Shown one piece after another: positions 1 to 7,936 of a stretch of 64,000 nucleotides of DNA. Every line of letters begins with the position of its first letter. The stretch's first letter is position 1. A program made the position numbers and the translations under genes. The notes below the pieces were generated by a model. It saw only the letters and a program-made list of their open reading frames with translations, was not told where the DNA came from and made no database searches. Source of the stretch: Alphaproteobacteria bacterium (lineage in GTDB: Bacteria > Pseudomonadota > Alphaproteobacteria > UBA828); the NCBI GenBank assembly GCA_022826345.1, contig JAJDVB010000094.1, positions 42,351 to 106,350 of the forward strand, written 5' to 3'.

Positions 1-59
1 TCCCGACCGTTCAGGGTGATCGTCACGCGATTGCGGCTCCCTGCGCCGAGCCGCTTCAT
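1..59 (-). CDS. Molybdenum hydroxylase 2Fe-2S small subunit, 5' end only
   Basis: Only the first 19 codons are inside the window; the gene runs off the left edge. The peptide begins MKRLGAGSRNRVTITLNGR, and the ITLNGR stretch is the usual first beta strand of the two-[2Fe-2S] small subunit (CoxS/XdhA type). Its ATG overlaps the TGA of the FAD subunit gene by four bases (ATGA at 56-59), so the two are translationally coupled. In this family the small subunit passes electrons from the molybdenum site to FAD. The identity rests on position and this short N-terminus; no iron-sulfur cysteine is visible yet. Confidence 0.7.
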   Translation of the reverse strand, partial: MKRLGAGSRNRVTITLNGR

Positions 60-883
60 GGCCGCGCCTCCAGGGCCGCTTGCACTGTCTGCTTGCCGAG
101 ATTTCGCATGAGCTCCCGTCGGTACCGGGCGCTTGCGTGGACACTGTCGGCGGCGTCGAGCGACCAGGCGAGCGCGTTCAGCGCGTCGTCGAGGGCGCTG
201 CCCACGAGAAGCGGCCAATCGTCGACGACCGGCTGCTCGGCGACACCGCCCACACCGATCCTGATGCCGTTCGCCCGTGCGATGGCAGCAATGGCGACGA
301 TGGCGAAGTCGCCGTGCCGGCGCGCGAACTCGGTGAAGGCATAGCCCGCGCCCGGCTCGGCGGCGGGGAAGCGGACCGCCGCTACCATCTCGTCCTCGCG
401 GCACGCGGTGGACAGCATCCCAGTCTGGAACGCGGCGGCCAGAAGCGTCCGCGAGCCGGCGCGCGAGCGCAGCACCGCCTCGCCCCCAAGCGTCGCCAGG
501 CAGAGCGGCAGTTCCGCGCTCGGGTCGGCGAAGGCGATGGAGCCGCACACCGTGCCACGGCTCCGGGTCTGGACATGGCCAAGCAGCGGCAGTGCCTGAG
601 CCAGCATGGGCGCGCGCTCGGCCAGCGCCGGCCAAGCCTCCAGTTGGGCCTGAGTCGCCGCCGCGCCGACCTCGATAGCATCGCCTTGGTCCTCGATCCC
701 GGCGCGGCCCGGCAAACGGGAGATATCAACGAGAACCGCCGGCTCCACCAGCCGCATGTTGAGCATCGGCATCAGGGTCTGACCGCCCGCGAGCAGGCGC
801 GCGTCTTCCCCGGTCTCGGCAAGGGCCTCCAGGGCCTCCTCCTCGTCGTCGGGCCGCAAATAGTCGAAGGGTGCAGGCTTCAT
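56..883 (-). CDS. FAD-binding medium subunit of a CO/xanthine dehydrogenase-family enzyme (CoxM-like)
   Basis: The 275-aa protein has the full length expected for a CoxM/CutM subunit. The first FAD motif LLAGGQTLMP lies near residue 31, and a second segment, TVCGSIAFADPSAE near residue 111, matches the usual TIGG-type loop with the second glycine altered to VCG. It carries electrons from the Fe-S subunit to FAD. It sits between the small subunit gene, with a 4-bp overlap, and the large subunit gene, from which it is separated by 234 bp holding an antisense hicB gene. The physiological substrate cannot be read from this subunit. Confidence 0.88.
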   Translation of the reverse strand: MKPAPFDYLRPDDEEEALEALAETGEDARLLAGGQTLMPMLNMRLVEPAVLVDISRLPGRAGIEDQGDAIEVGAAATQAQLEAWPALAERAPMLAQALPLLGHVQTRSRGTVCGSIAFADPSAELPLCLATLGGEAVLRSRAGSRTLLAAAFQTGMLSTACREDEMVAAVRFPAAEPGAGYAFTEFARRHGDFAIVAIAAIARANGIRIGVGGVAEQPVVDDWPLLVGSALDDALNALAWSLDAADSVHASARYRRELMRNLGKQTVQAALEARP

Positions 884-959
884 GGCGTTCCTATACCCGG
901 ATCAGAAGTGCGTTGGTATCATGGCGCGGTCCACCGAGCCCGTCCGCTAGGAGCGTGCC

Positions 960-1115
960 ATGAAATTGAAGGTGATCGTTCATGAGGCGGAAGAGGGGGG
1001 CTATTGGGCCGAGGTGCCCGCGATCCCTGGATGTGTCACACAGGGGGATACCTTCGAGGAACTGCTGAGCAACCTCTATGAGGCGGTCGAAGGCTGCCTT
1101 TCCGTGAATATCTGA
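960..1115 (+). CDS. Orphan HicB-family antitoxin-like protein
   Basis: A 51-aa frame beginning [16 protein letters not shown] and continuing with [20 protein letters not shown] carries the HicB/UPF0150 fold signature ([23 protein letters not shown]). A purine-rich site (CTAGGAG) precedes the ATG by about 6 bases. HicB proteins normally neutralise the HicA mRNA interferase, but no HicA frame is visible on either side: only 76 bp separate it from the neighbouring divergent gene. It lies on the opposite strand between the medium and large subunit genes of a molybdenum hydroxylase, its stop 2 bp from the end of the large subunit gene. Many HicB proteins carry a further C-terminal extension, so this copy is short. 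Confidence 0.72.
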   Translation: MKLKVIVHEAEEGGYWAEVPAIPGCVTQGDTFEELLSNLYEAVEGCLSVNI

Positions 1116-1117
1116 GC

Positions 1118-3520
1118 CTACGGTGCCGGCCTCTCCGGCCCGTGGATCAGTTCGCCGATGCGGGCGGGCGTGAGCGGCAGGTCGAGGCTGTCCACTCCCA
1201 GCGCGTCCGCGACGGCGTTCGCGAGGCAGACGGGCGTGGTCATGCAGTTGCCTTCGCCCACGCCCTTCGCTCCCAAGGGCGTCGCCGGGGTCGGGATGTC
1301 CCGGTGCAGGATGAGCGGGTCCGGCACCTCGCAGGCGGTCGGCACCAGATAGTCGGCGAGTGTGCCGGAGAGGAAGCTGCCGTCCTCTGAGTAGGCAAGC
1401 TCCTCGTAGAACGCCGCGCCCACGGCGTGGGCGAAGGCGCCCCGGATCTGCCCGTCCACCAGCGCCGGATTGAGGCGCCGGCCGGTGTCGTGGGTGGTAA
1501 CGTAGCGGTCGATGGCGACGGCGCCGGTCGCGCTGTCCACCTCCACTCCGCAGAAATCGAAGATGAAGCTGTAGGCCGCAGAGTTGTTGATCCGGTCGTC
1601 GTCATCGGGCGGGGTGAGTTGGGGCGGGGTCCAGCGCGCGGTCTCCCGCAGCGCCGGCGGCACGCCGTCGGGCAGGCTGCCCGGCGACCAGTGGACGAGC
1701 GACGCCACCCGACGGAAGTCGAGATCGTTGCCGGGATTACCGGCGGCGAAGATGCGCCCCTGCTCGAAGCGCACGTCCTCGGGCCGCGTGTTGAGCTGTT
1801 GGCTCGCGATCCGCGCGAGGCGCTCTCGCACCCGCACCGCCGCGAGGTGCGCGGCACCCGCGACCGCGCCCGAGAAGCGGCTCGAGTAGTTGCCGGCGGC
1901 GATCGACCAGGGGTCTCGCTGAGTGTCGTGCTCCAGCGCGACCGTGATCTGCTCGGGCGCGAGGCCCAGCGTGTCGCCCACCACCTGCGCCAGCACCGTG
2001 CGGTGGCCCTGTCCCTGCGGGATCGAATCGGCGGTCACGGTGACGGCGCCGAGGGGGTCCACCGCCACCGTGGCGTGGCTGACGGCGCCGTCCTTGGGCC
2101 CCGCCTTGCGGCGTTCTTCGGCGCTGAGCACCGTGGTGATGTAGCCCATGTTGGAGATGCTGGACTCCACCGCGGCCGCAAAGCCGACGCCGTAGAGCCG
2201 GCCCTCTGCCCGTGCCGCGTCGCGCTTGGCGCACAGCGCGTCGAGCGCTCCCTCGGCGGCGCCATACTCAACGGTCCCCGGAAAATCGCCGGCATCGAGC
2301 ACGGCGCCGGCAGCGGCGCGGTAGGGCATGGCATCCGCCGGCACCAGATTGCGCTTGATTACCTCCAATGGATCGAGGCCTAGGGTGGCGGCGATGCACT
2401 GCATCAGCCGCTCCAGTGCATAGTAGAGCTGCGGCCCGCCAAAACCCCGGTTGAGCCCCGTGGGTGTCTTGTTGGTCACGACCACGCGGTTGTTCACCGC
2501 GAGATGAGGGATGCGATAGGGGCCCGTGAGGTTGCCATGGTTGCGGTAGAGCGTCGCGGGTTCGGGCGCGCGCAGGTAGGCGCCGCAGTCCTCCAGCTGG
2601 TCAAGGCGAAGCGCCGTGACCCTACCGTCGGCTTCCACCGCCGCCTCGATCCGTGTCATCCGGTTGGTTGCCGAGGTGGCCGCCAGCAGGTGCTCCAGCC
2701 GGTCCTCGATCCACTTGACCGGGCGCGCGGCCTTCCGCGCCGCGAGCGCCATGGCGACGATGAGCGGGAAGACCGCCTGCTTGATCCCGAAGCTGCCGCC
2801 CGAATCCGGCACCGAGCGCAGCCGGAGCCGCGGCCCCGGCACCTTGAGCGCCCGCGCCATGACCGGATGCAGCGTGAGCGGGCCCTGGAAGTGGGAGAGC
2901 ACGTCGTATGCGTCCTCGCCGGGGTCGTAGGCGGCGATCAGGCCGAGACACTCGATGGGCGTGCAGGAATTGCGCGGGTAGCGCACCGTGGTCGCGACCG
3001 TGTGCGCCGCTGCCTCGAACGCCACCTCCGGCTCGCCGTAGCGGAACGTGCGCTCGCTGACGAGGTTGCTGCCGACAGCCTCGTGCAGCACCGGCGCGTC
3101 GGCTCCGAGCGTGGCCTCGGGATCGACGACGGCGTCCAACGGCTCGTAGCGCACGTCGATGAGCGCGAGCGCGTCCTCGGCGCGGTAGCGGTCCTCTGCC
3201 ACGACGATGGCGACCGGCTCGCCGGCGTAGCGCACCCGGTCCGTGGCGATGCACCAGTGCTCCATGGGCTGACGCACACTGACGATGAAGGGCGTGGACC
3301 AGGTGCGCGCGTCCTCGCCCGTGACCACGGCGTGCACGCCCGGCAATGCCTCTGCCGCCGCCGTCTCGATGCTCACGAGGCGCGCATGGGCGTGGGGCGA
3401 GCGCAGGATGGCGGCGTGGCCGGTGCCGGGCGCCACCGGCATGTCGTCTATGTAGCGGCCGCGGCCCATGAGCAGCGCCGCATCCTCGACGCGCTCCACC
3501 GCCGTGCCGAGCGTGCTCAT
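1118..3520 (-). CDS. Molybdopterin-binding large subunit, xanthine/CO dehydrogenase family (CoxL-like)
   Basis: The 800-aa protein has the standard length and architecture of the Mo-cofactor subunit. There is an N-terminal a/b hammerhead domain (GRGRYIDDM, HAHARL), then the cofactor-binding halves with GGSFGIKQ near residue 240 and the conserved glutamate motif GVGEGN near the C-terminus. The active-site loop region reads GLNRGFGGPQ. It is neither the AYxCSFR loop of form I aerobic CO dehydrogenase nor a clean AYRGAGR form II loop, so CO oxidation should not be assumed and an aldehyde or N-heterocycle is as likely. It is transcribed with the dienelactone hydrolase fusion upstream (43-bp gap) and presumably with the FAD and Fe-S subunits downstream. 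Confidence 0.88.
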   Translation of the reverse strand: MSTLGTAVERVEDAALLMGRGRYIDDMPVAPGTGHAAILRSPHAHARLVSIETAAAEALPGVHAVVTGEDARTWSTPFIVSVRQPMEHWCIATDRVRYAGEPVAIVVAEDRYRAEDALALIDVRYEPLDAVVDPEATLGADAPVLHEAVGSNLVSERTFRYGEPEVAFEAAAHTVATTVRYPRNSCTPIECLGLIAAYDPGEDAYDVLSHFQGPLTLHPVMARALKVPGPRLRLRSVPDSGGSFGIKQAVFPLIVAMALAARKAARPVKWIEDRLEHLLAATSATNRMTRIEAAVEADGRVTALRLDQLEDCGAYLRAPEPATLYRNHGNLTGPYRIPHLAVNNRVVVTNKTPTGLNRGFGGPQLYYALERLMQCIAATLGLDPLEVIKRNLVPADAMPYRAAAGAVLDAGDFPGTVEYGAAEGALDALCAKRDAARAEGRLYGVGFAAAVESSISNMGYITTVLSAEERRKAGPKDGAVSHATVAVDPLGAVTVTADSIPQGQGHRTVLAQVVGDTLGLAPEQITVALEHDTQRDPWSIAAGNYSSRFSGAVAGAAHLAAVRVRERLARIASQQLNTRPEDVRFEQGRIFAAGNPGNDLDFRRVASLVHWSPGSLPDGVPPALRETARWTPPQLTPPDDDDRINNSAAYSFIFDFCGVEVDSATGAVAIDRYVTTHDTGRRLNPALVDGQIRGAFAHAVGAAFYEELAYSEDGSFLSGTLADYLVPTACEVPDPLILHRDIPTPATPLGAKGVGEGNCMTTPVCLANAVADALGVDSLDLPLTPARIGELIHGPERPAP

Positions 3521-3563
3521 GCGTCGTTGACCCAGGCGTGCTCCGCCATCGGCCTCGAGTGAT

Positions 3564-4790
3564 CTAGTCGTCCGCCCAGCCAGGGATCAGGCGGTTCGAC
3601 GGCAGGGTCTCGTCGGCCGCCTTCAACGCGGTCTCGACGCCGCCGACGGGCAGCCCCTGCGGCTCCAGCAAACCGATCTGCACCAGCACCGAAGCCTGAT
3701 CCCAGTAGATGTGCTCGTGATGGAGCTTGTCGCCGCGGAAGGCCACGATGGCGACCAGCGGCACGCTCACCTTCTTGCCGGTGGGGGCGACGCCGGGAAG
3801 CATCCAGTCGATCTCCTCGTTGTGGGTGAAGCTGAAGATCATCTCGTCCACCACCCGGTCGGCGCCCACGGTGCGCGAAAGCGGGGTCAGCGTCGTGTCC
3901 TTCGGCATCTTCGGGATGAAGTGCTCAGTATAGAAGCGGCTCAGCGCGTCGGCGCCGGTGCCTCCGGTCATGGTCGGGATGTGGTTGACGTAGGGCTCGG
4001 CCACCATGGTTGCCATGGTCTTGTCGGTATCCCGCGTCGCGAACTCGTAGTCGAGGTGGCGCTCCCACAGCCTCTCGAGGTCGTAGGCGGGGCCGATCGC
4101 GGCCCGCAGCAGCGCGATGGTGCGCGAATGCGCGACCATGGCGGACGGCCGATGGTAAACCTCGCTCCGGTCGTGGTTGTAGAAGGCGTGATCCACGCCG
4201 GGATAGACGTGGATCCGCACCTCCAGCCGGTCCGCGAAGTGGGCCGTGATGGTGTCCACAGCCGTCTGCGGCACGAACCCATCTTCGCCCGCGAAGTGCA
4301 TGAGCACGGGGCAGGAGATTCCGCCGGATTCGTCCAGCGCCTCCTCGATGCCGACGCCATAGAACGAGACTGCCGCATCCACGTCGTGCCGCGTGGCGGT
4401 GAGGTAGGCGAGCTTGCCGCCCAGGCAGAAGCCCATGGCCGCCACCTTGCCGGTGCACTCCGGCCGCGCCCGCAAGGCTTCGACCGCGGCGCCGATATCT
4501 GCGACGCCCTGGTCCACGTCGAAGCGCTGGTAGAACGCGAAGGCCTTGGCGAAGTCGGCCTCGTCGTAGCCGAGGTCCACGCCCGGTTCCATGCGCCAGA
4601 AGAGATCGGGCACGAGGCAGACGTAGCCTTCCTCGGCGTAAAGGTCCGCGATCGCCCGCAGGCTCGCGTTGACGCCAAAAATCTCCTGCTCGATCAGGAG
4701 GCCCGGCCCGCTGCCCGCCTCCGGCACCGTCAGATAGCCCCTGAACGTGCCGCCACCGGCGACGGGAATGGCGATCATCGTACCTGCCAT
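3564..4790 (-). CDS. Dienelactone hydrolase fused to an NTF2/SnoaL-like domain
   Basis: Residues 1 to about 235 form a dienelactone hydrolase of the alpha/beta fold. The nucleophile motif GFCLGG holds Cys122, Asp170 is in GEDGF, His201 is in VDHAF, and the family's Glu36 is in EQEIFGV. Residues from about 238 to 408 (starting DLERLWERHLDYEFATRD) form a second domain with NTF2/SnoaL character. This is the kind of polyketide-cyclase-like fold sometimes found as a separate protein. The fusion precedes the molybdenum hydroxylase subunits in the same direction, which suggests a short oxidative degradation route: Mo-dependent hydroxylation and hydrolysis of a lactone or ester. That pathway role is inference. 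The ATG at 4790 directly precedes the conserved beta strand MIAIPV. Confidence 0.82.
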   Translation of the reverse strand: MAGTMIAIPVAGGGTFRGYLTVPEAGSGPGLLIEQEIFGVNASLRAIADLYAEEGYVCLVPDLFWRMEPGVDLGYDEADFAKAFAFYQRFDVDQGVADIGAAVEALRARPECTGKVAAMGFCLGGKLAYLTATRHDVDAAVSFYGVGIEEALDESGGISCPVLMHFAGEDGFVPQTAVDTITAHFADRLEVRIHVYPGVDHAFYNHDRSEVYHRPSAMVAHSRTIALLRAAIGPAYDLERLWERHLDYEFATRDTDKTMATMVAEPYVNHIPTMTGGTGADALSRFYTEHFIPKMPKDTTLTPLSRTVGADRVVDEMIFSFTHNEEIDWMLPGVAPTGKKVSVPLVAIVAFRGDKLHHEHIYWDQASVLVQIGLLEPQGLPVGGVETALKAADETLPSNRLIPGWADD

Positions 4791-5252
4791 GAGAGGCTCT
4801 CCGCTCCCTTTGCACGGTCCTTATCGGCCTATTCCATTCTGCGTCCGCTCCGCCCTTGCCGCAACGCGCGGGACAGCACACCGGCGCTGGCACAATTCTC
4901 CGTCAATTCAATGCTATCCGGGCATAAGGGGTGCTTATGCCCTGCATGAGAATTCGGTATTGGACCGGGTCAAGGCATCCAGGCACTGTCGATCGTGTGG
5001 CTGAGAGCCGTCATCGAGAGTGGCCCGGTCACAAGGAGTGGAGCAGGAAGGCATCTCGTAGTCCGTACCCCAGAACAACGGGGCAGGGCGAGCGGAGGAG
5101 ACGACAGAGCGATCCATCATAGCCCGCGAAGCGAGGCATCCGAGCGCGACAGGATCGCACGTCGGCTTATCCGGTTCCGAGAGACATCGGGCTCCACGCG
5201 TAGACGAACACGAGGGACCGGGCCCAGGACAGAACGCGGGCCCAGCGAGGGG

Positions 5253-5289
5253 GGACGGCTGCCTCCAAAGCTTGGAGGCGGTCGTCCCT
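5253..5289 (-). terminator. Strong hairpin downstream of the polyketide operon
   Basis: The 17-base arms at 5253-5269 and 5273-5289 pair with two G-U wobbles around a 3-base AGC loop; the inner part GCCTCCAA/TTGGAGGC is perfect. It begins about 90 bases past the stop of the reductase-sulfotransferase gene on the minus strand. There is no clear T-tract on that side, so it is a candidate terminator or RNA-stabilising hairpin rather than a classical intrinsic terminator. Confidence 0.5.
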
Positions 5290-5326
5290 GTTTCTGCACG
5301 CCGTCGATGTTCCTGGCCGGGGCCGC

Positions 5327-5357
5327 AGAGTGCGTCCGCCTTGGACGGACGCGCTCT
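5327..5357. repeat. REP-like palindrome, copy 1
   Basis: The arms AGAGTGCGTCCG and CGGACGCGCTCT flank a 7-base spacer and pair at 11 of 12 positions. The same core (GCGTCCG, 7-base spacer, CGGACGC) recurs at 37848-37872 in another intergenic region. Both lie just outside coding genes, as repetitive extragenic palindromes do. Confidence 0.5.
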
Positions 5358-5378
5358 AGTTGAGCAGTAGCGGCAGAG

Positions 5379-7874
5379 TCACATGATGCCGCGGGCCGCG
5401 ACGAACTCGCGATAGGGCGCGAATGCCTCGTTCACGCCCTCCGGCGTGAGGCCGTAATCGTCCAACTGATACTCGTGCCGCGGCTCTTGCCGGCGTTGCT
5501 CCTCCTGAAGCGTGAGCCACGCCTGCATGGCGCGGGCGGCGGCCGGCTCCAGGGGCCAGCCGAGGCGCGCGTAGATGTCGTTTACGACCGCCATCGGATC
5601 GTCGACCAGATCGGCATAGCGCACGTCGATCCAGCGTCGAGCGAGCGAGGGATGCGCGGCGCGGAACTGCATCGCGCCGTTCAGCATGTCGCTCATGAAG
5701 GCCAGCTGCTCAGCGCCAGTCTCGCGAGGCGGGCGCGGCTCTGTGGTGAACGAGCGCATGCGCTCCACCAGGCTGTTCCAGGACGCCATGAGCTGCACGG
5801 GCTCCCGGTGAGTCTGGATGAAGACGGCATCCGGATAGGTCTCCAGCAGCACCTCAAGCTCCATGAGGTGGAAGGGCATCTTGAGCAGCCAGTGCCGCTC
5901 TCCTTCCGGCTCCCGTTGCCGCCGCTGCCAGGTGAAGTGCTGCATGACACGCCGGTGATACGCGTAGGCGTTGCGTGACCCGGTGGCGGCGAGCCATCGG
6001 CCGTAGTCCGGCGCATAGTGCGCGATAACGAGGACCCAGGTCGTGAAAGCGAGCCGGAGGAGCATGAAGTCCTCCTCGGGCTCGTCCACATCGATGCGAT
6101 GAATCCCCGCGAGCGTATCGACGACATTGGTCGCGCCCATCAGCTCTTCCACGTAGGCCCGGCGGGGATCCTCGGCGGTTCCTGCGACGGTGGCATAGTC
6201 GCCTGAAGGCAACACCGGCTCAGTCAGCTCGTAGCGCCGTAGAGCCCAGAATTTCGGATCACGTGACAAGAGGCGGTGCAAGAAGGTCGTGCCGGTGCGG
6301 TTGATGCCGACAATGAGAACCGGCCGCTCGATCTCCGCTCGCTCGATTTCGGGGTGCTGCCGGCGTTCCTGAGCCAGTGCCGCGTTGTTGCGGAGCGAGC
6401 GGGTAAAGCCAAAGATGATGTGACTAAGCATCGATTCCTTCACCCCGGCCTCCGGCGATTTGAGCGCCTCCACGATCTGTTCGAGACCCTCGCGCATCCA
6501 CGCGGGATAGGTCTGCTCGAAGGGGACGCCCATGCGCTCGGCGTATCTCTCGGCCTGAGCGATGAGTCCGTCGAAGTCCAGACGGCCTTGGGGGACCGGA
6601 TAGGGCCAATCCTCCCGATTGCGCCTGAGCCAATTGTAGGAGCGCGCGTGTCTGATCAGCAGTGCGGGCCACTTGATCGGGTGGGGGCAGTCAACCCGAA
6701 GGGCGCGATCGCTGATCGGCAGCCCGGGTCCCGCCTTGTCCTCGCTGAACCAATAGGGCGCGAAATGGTCGAGCAAGACCCACTGCCCGTGCAGCGGAGA
6801 CTCCTCTCCGAGGGCCTGGCACGAACGCCTGAAGGATTGGTAGGAGACGATTTGCCAATAGAGGCCAAAGTCCGCGATTTCAACGTCGTGGAACGGCGGT
6901 TGCGTATCGCAAAGGTGGTAGATCGTGAACCGCCGGTCAGGATTCAGGGAGATCGCCGCGCAGATTTCGCTCACGGTGTCGACCGGCTCGTAATTCCTTT
7001 CTATGGAGAAACCCTTCGGTGCCTTTTCCAGCTGAACCGCCGCGGCAAACAGGCGCAAAGAATACTCGTTTGGCTGCGTATACCCCGTGCTGGAAAGCCC
7101 CATTTTCGGCAGGCGAAAGATCGCGACCGGAACGCCCGCCGCTTTCGCGAAGAGCACGCCTTGCTCGGCCACCAGCTTGCTCCACGGGTACCCGATGGCG
7201 CCGAGCGGGAAGATATTTTTCATGTCGGCGACGTCGGGCGACATCTGATCGTCGATGCGGCTCCCGCTGTATTCCCGCTCAAAGTTGCACCAATACTCCG
7301 GGAAAACGCCCATGGTGGAGACGTAAAACAGATGTTTGTAGCGGGTACTCAGGCAGAGCTCGAGGACGGGACGAAGGCCGAGCGCGTTCTGCTCGCGTAT
7401 GTCGGCATAGGACAGGACGAGGCCGACGTTGGAGGCCACGTGATAGACCGCGTCGATCCGCTGACTCAGACCGGCAAACACGGCCTCGCTCAGACCGAAG
7501 CGCTCCTCCGAGATGTCGCCGAGAACCACCCGCAGGCGTGGCGCGAACGCCTCCTCCCAGATTTCTGCCTGCTCCAGAGCGACGCGCAATCGCGCGAAAC
7601 CTTGCTCGGCGTTCTCGGCACGGACCAGGCAGTGCACGATCAAGCGCTCGTTCTGCCGCAGGAGCTCACGCAACATGAAGCGCCCCACGAAACCGGTCGC
7701 CCCGGTTAGAAAAACCTCCCGAAAGTTGTTTGGGGATACCGCTACAGCCGGGGCCCCCTGCGCGAGTGTCGCGTGAACGACACGACGCAGCGCGTCCACG
7801 TCCTTGCGGCATTGGGGTGGCAATTCGCCGACAAGAGGCGGCACCGCTCGATCGGCGATAACTGGTGCGTTCAT
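5379..7874 (-). CDS. Thioester reductase-sulfotransferase fusion protein
   Basis: From the ATG at 7874 the protein has 831 aa; an in-frame GTG at 7889 is possible but has its purine-rich site too close. Residues about 50-410 are an NAD(P)-dependent thioester reductase domain like those ending NRPS/PKS lines. It has TGATGFVG at 57-64 for nucleotide binding and the YPWSK catalytic pair at 229-233. Residues about 517-800 form a sulfotransferase, with the PAPS-binding loop VGINRTGTTFLH near 522. The gene starts 62 bp after the PKS gene ends and must share its transcript. The natural reading is that the reductase releases the PKS chain from the ACP as aldehyde or alcohol and the sulfotransferase sulfates the alcohol. 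Each domain call is well supported by motifs; the combined reaction is inference. Confidence 0.85.
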   Translation of the reverse strand: MNAPVIADRAVPPLVGELPPQCRKDVDALRRVVHATLAQGAPAVAVSPNNFREVFLTGATGFVGRFMLRELLRQNERLIVHCLVRAENAEQGFARLRVALEQAEIWEEAFAPRLRVVLGDISEERFGLSEAVFAGLSQRIDAVYHVASNVGLVLSYADIREQNALGLRPVLELCLSTRYKHLFYVSTMGVFPEYWCNFEREYSGSRIDDQMSPDVADMKNIFPLGAIGYPWSKLVAEQGVLFAKAAGVPVAIFRLPKMGLSSTGYTQPNEYSLRLFAAAVQLEKAPKGFSIERNYEPVDTVSEICAAISLNPDRRFTIYHLCDTQPPFHDVEIADFGLYWQIVSYQSFRRSCQALGEESPLHGQWVLLDHFAPYWFSEDKAGPGLPISDRALRVDCPHPIKWPALLIRHARSYNWLRRNREDWPYPVPQGRLDFDGLIAQAERYAERMGVPFEQTYPAWMREGLEQIVEALKSPEAGVKESMLSHIIFGFTRSLRNNAALAQERRQHPEIERAEIERPVLIVGINRTGTTFLHRLLSRDPKFWALRRYELTEPVLPSGDYATVAGTAEDPRRAYVEELMGATNVVDTLAGIHRIDVDEPEEDFMLLRLAFTTWVLVIAHYAPDYGRWLAATGSRNAYAYHRRVMQHFTWQRRQREPEGERHWLLKMPFHLMELEVLLETYPDAVFIQTHREPVQLMASWNSLVERMRSFTTEPRPPRETGAEQLAFMSDMLNGAMQFRAAHPSLARRWIDVRYADLVDDPMAVVNDIYARLGWPLEPAAARAMQAWLTLQEEQRRQEPRHEYQLDDYGLTPEGVNEAFAPYREFVAARGIM

Positions 7875-7936
7875 CGTGTCGTCCCACACTCTTTCATGTA
7901 CCGCGGCGGGGTCCGTTCTCCTGCCGCCGGATCGTG

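Larger units (their letters stand above)
4791..5378. other. Intergenic stretch without a supported gene
   Basis: This 588-bp stretch lies between the start of the dienelactone hydrolase gene and the end of the reductase-sulfotransferase gene, both on the minus strand. It should hold the promoter of the hydroxylase operon and the terminator of the polyketide operon. Two hairpins are visible near its right end and are listed separately. Open frames here have arginine-rich composition and no recognisable domain, so none is called. Confidence 0.6.

Noticed and set aside
1118..3520. Calling the Mo enzyme an aerobic CO dehydrogenase (form I)
   Set aside because: The active-site loop with AYxCSFR, needed for the Cu-S-Mo centre, was not found; the corresponding region reads GLNRGFGGPQ.
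4995..5363. A 122-codon frame between the hydrolase and reductase-sulfotransferase genes
   Set aside because: Arginine- and glycine-rich, without resemblance to a family, and it covers two strong hairpins that are better explained as non-coding signals.
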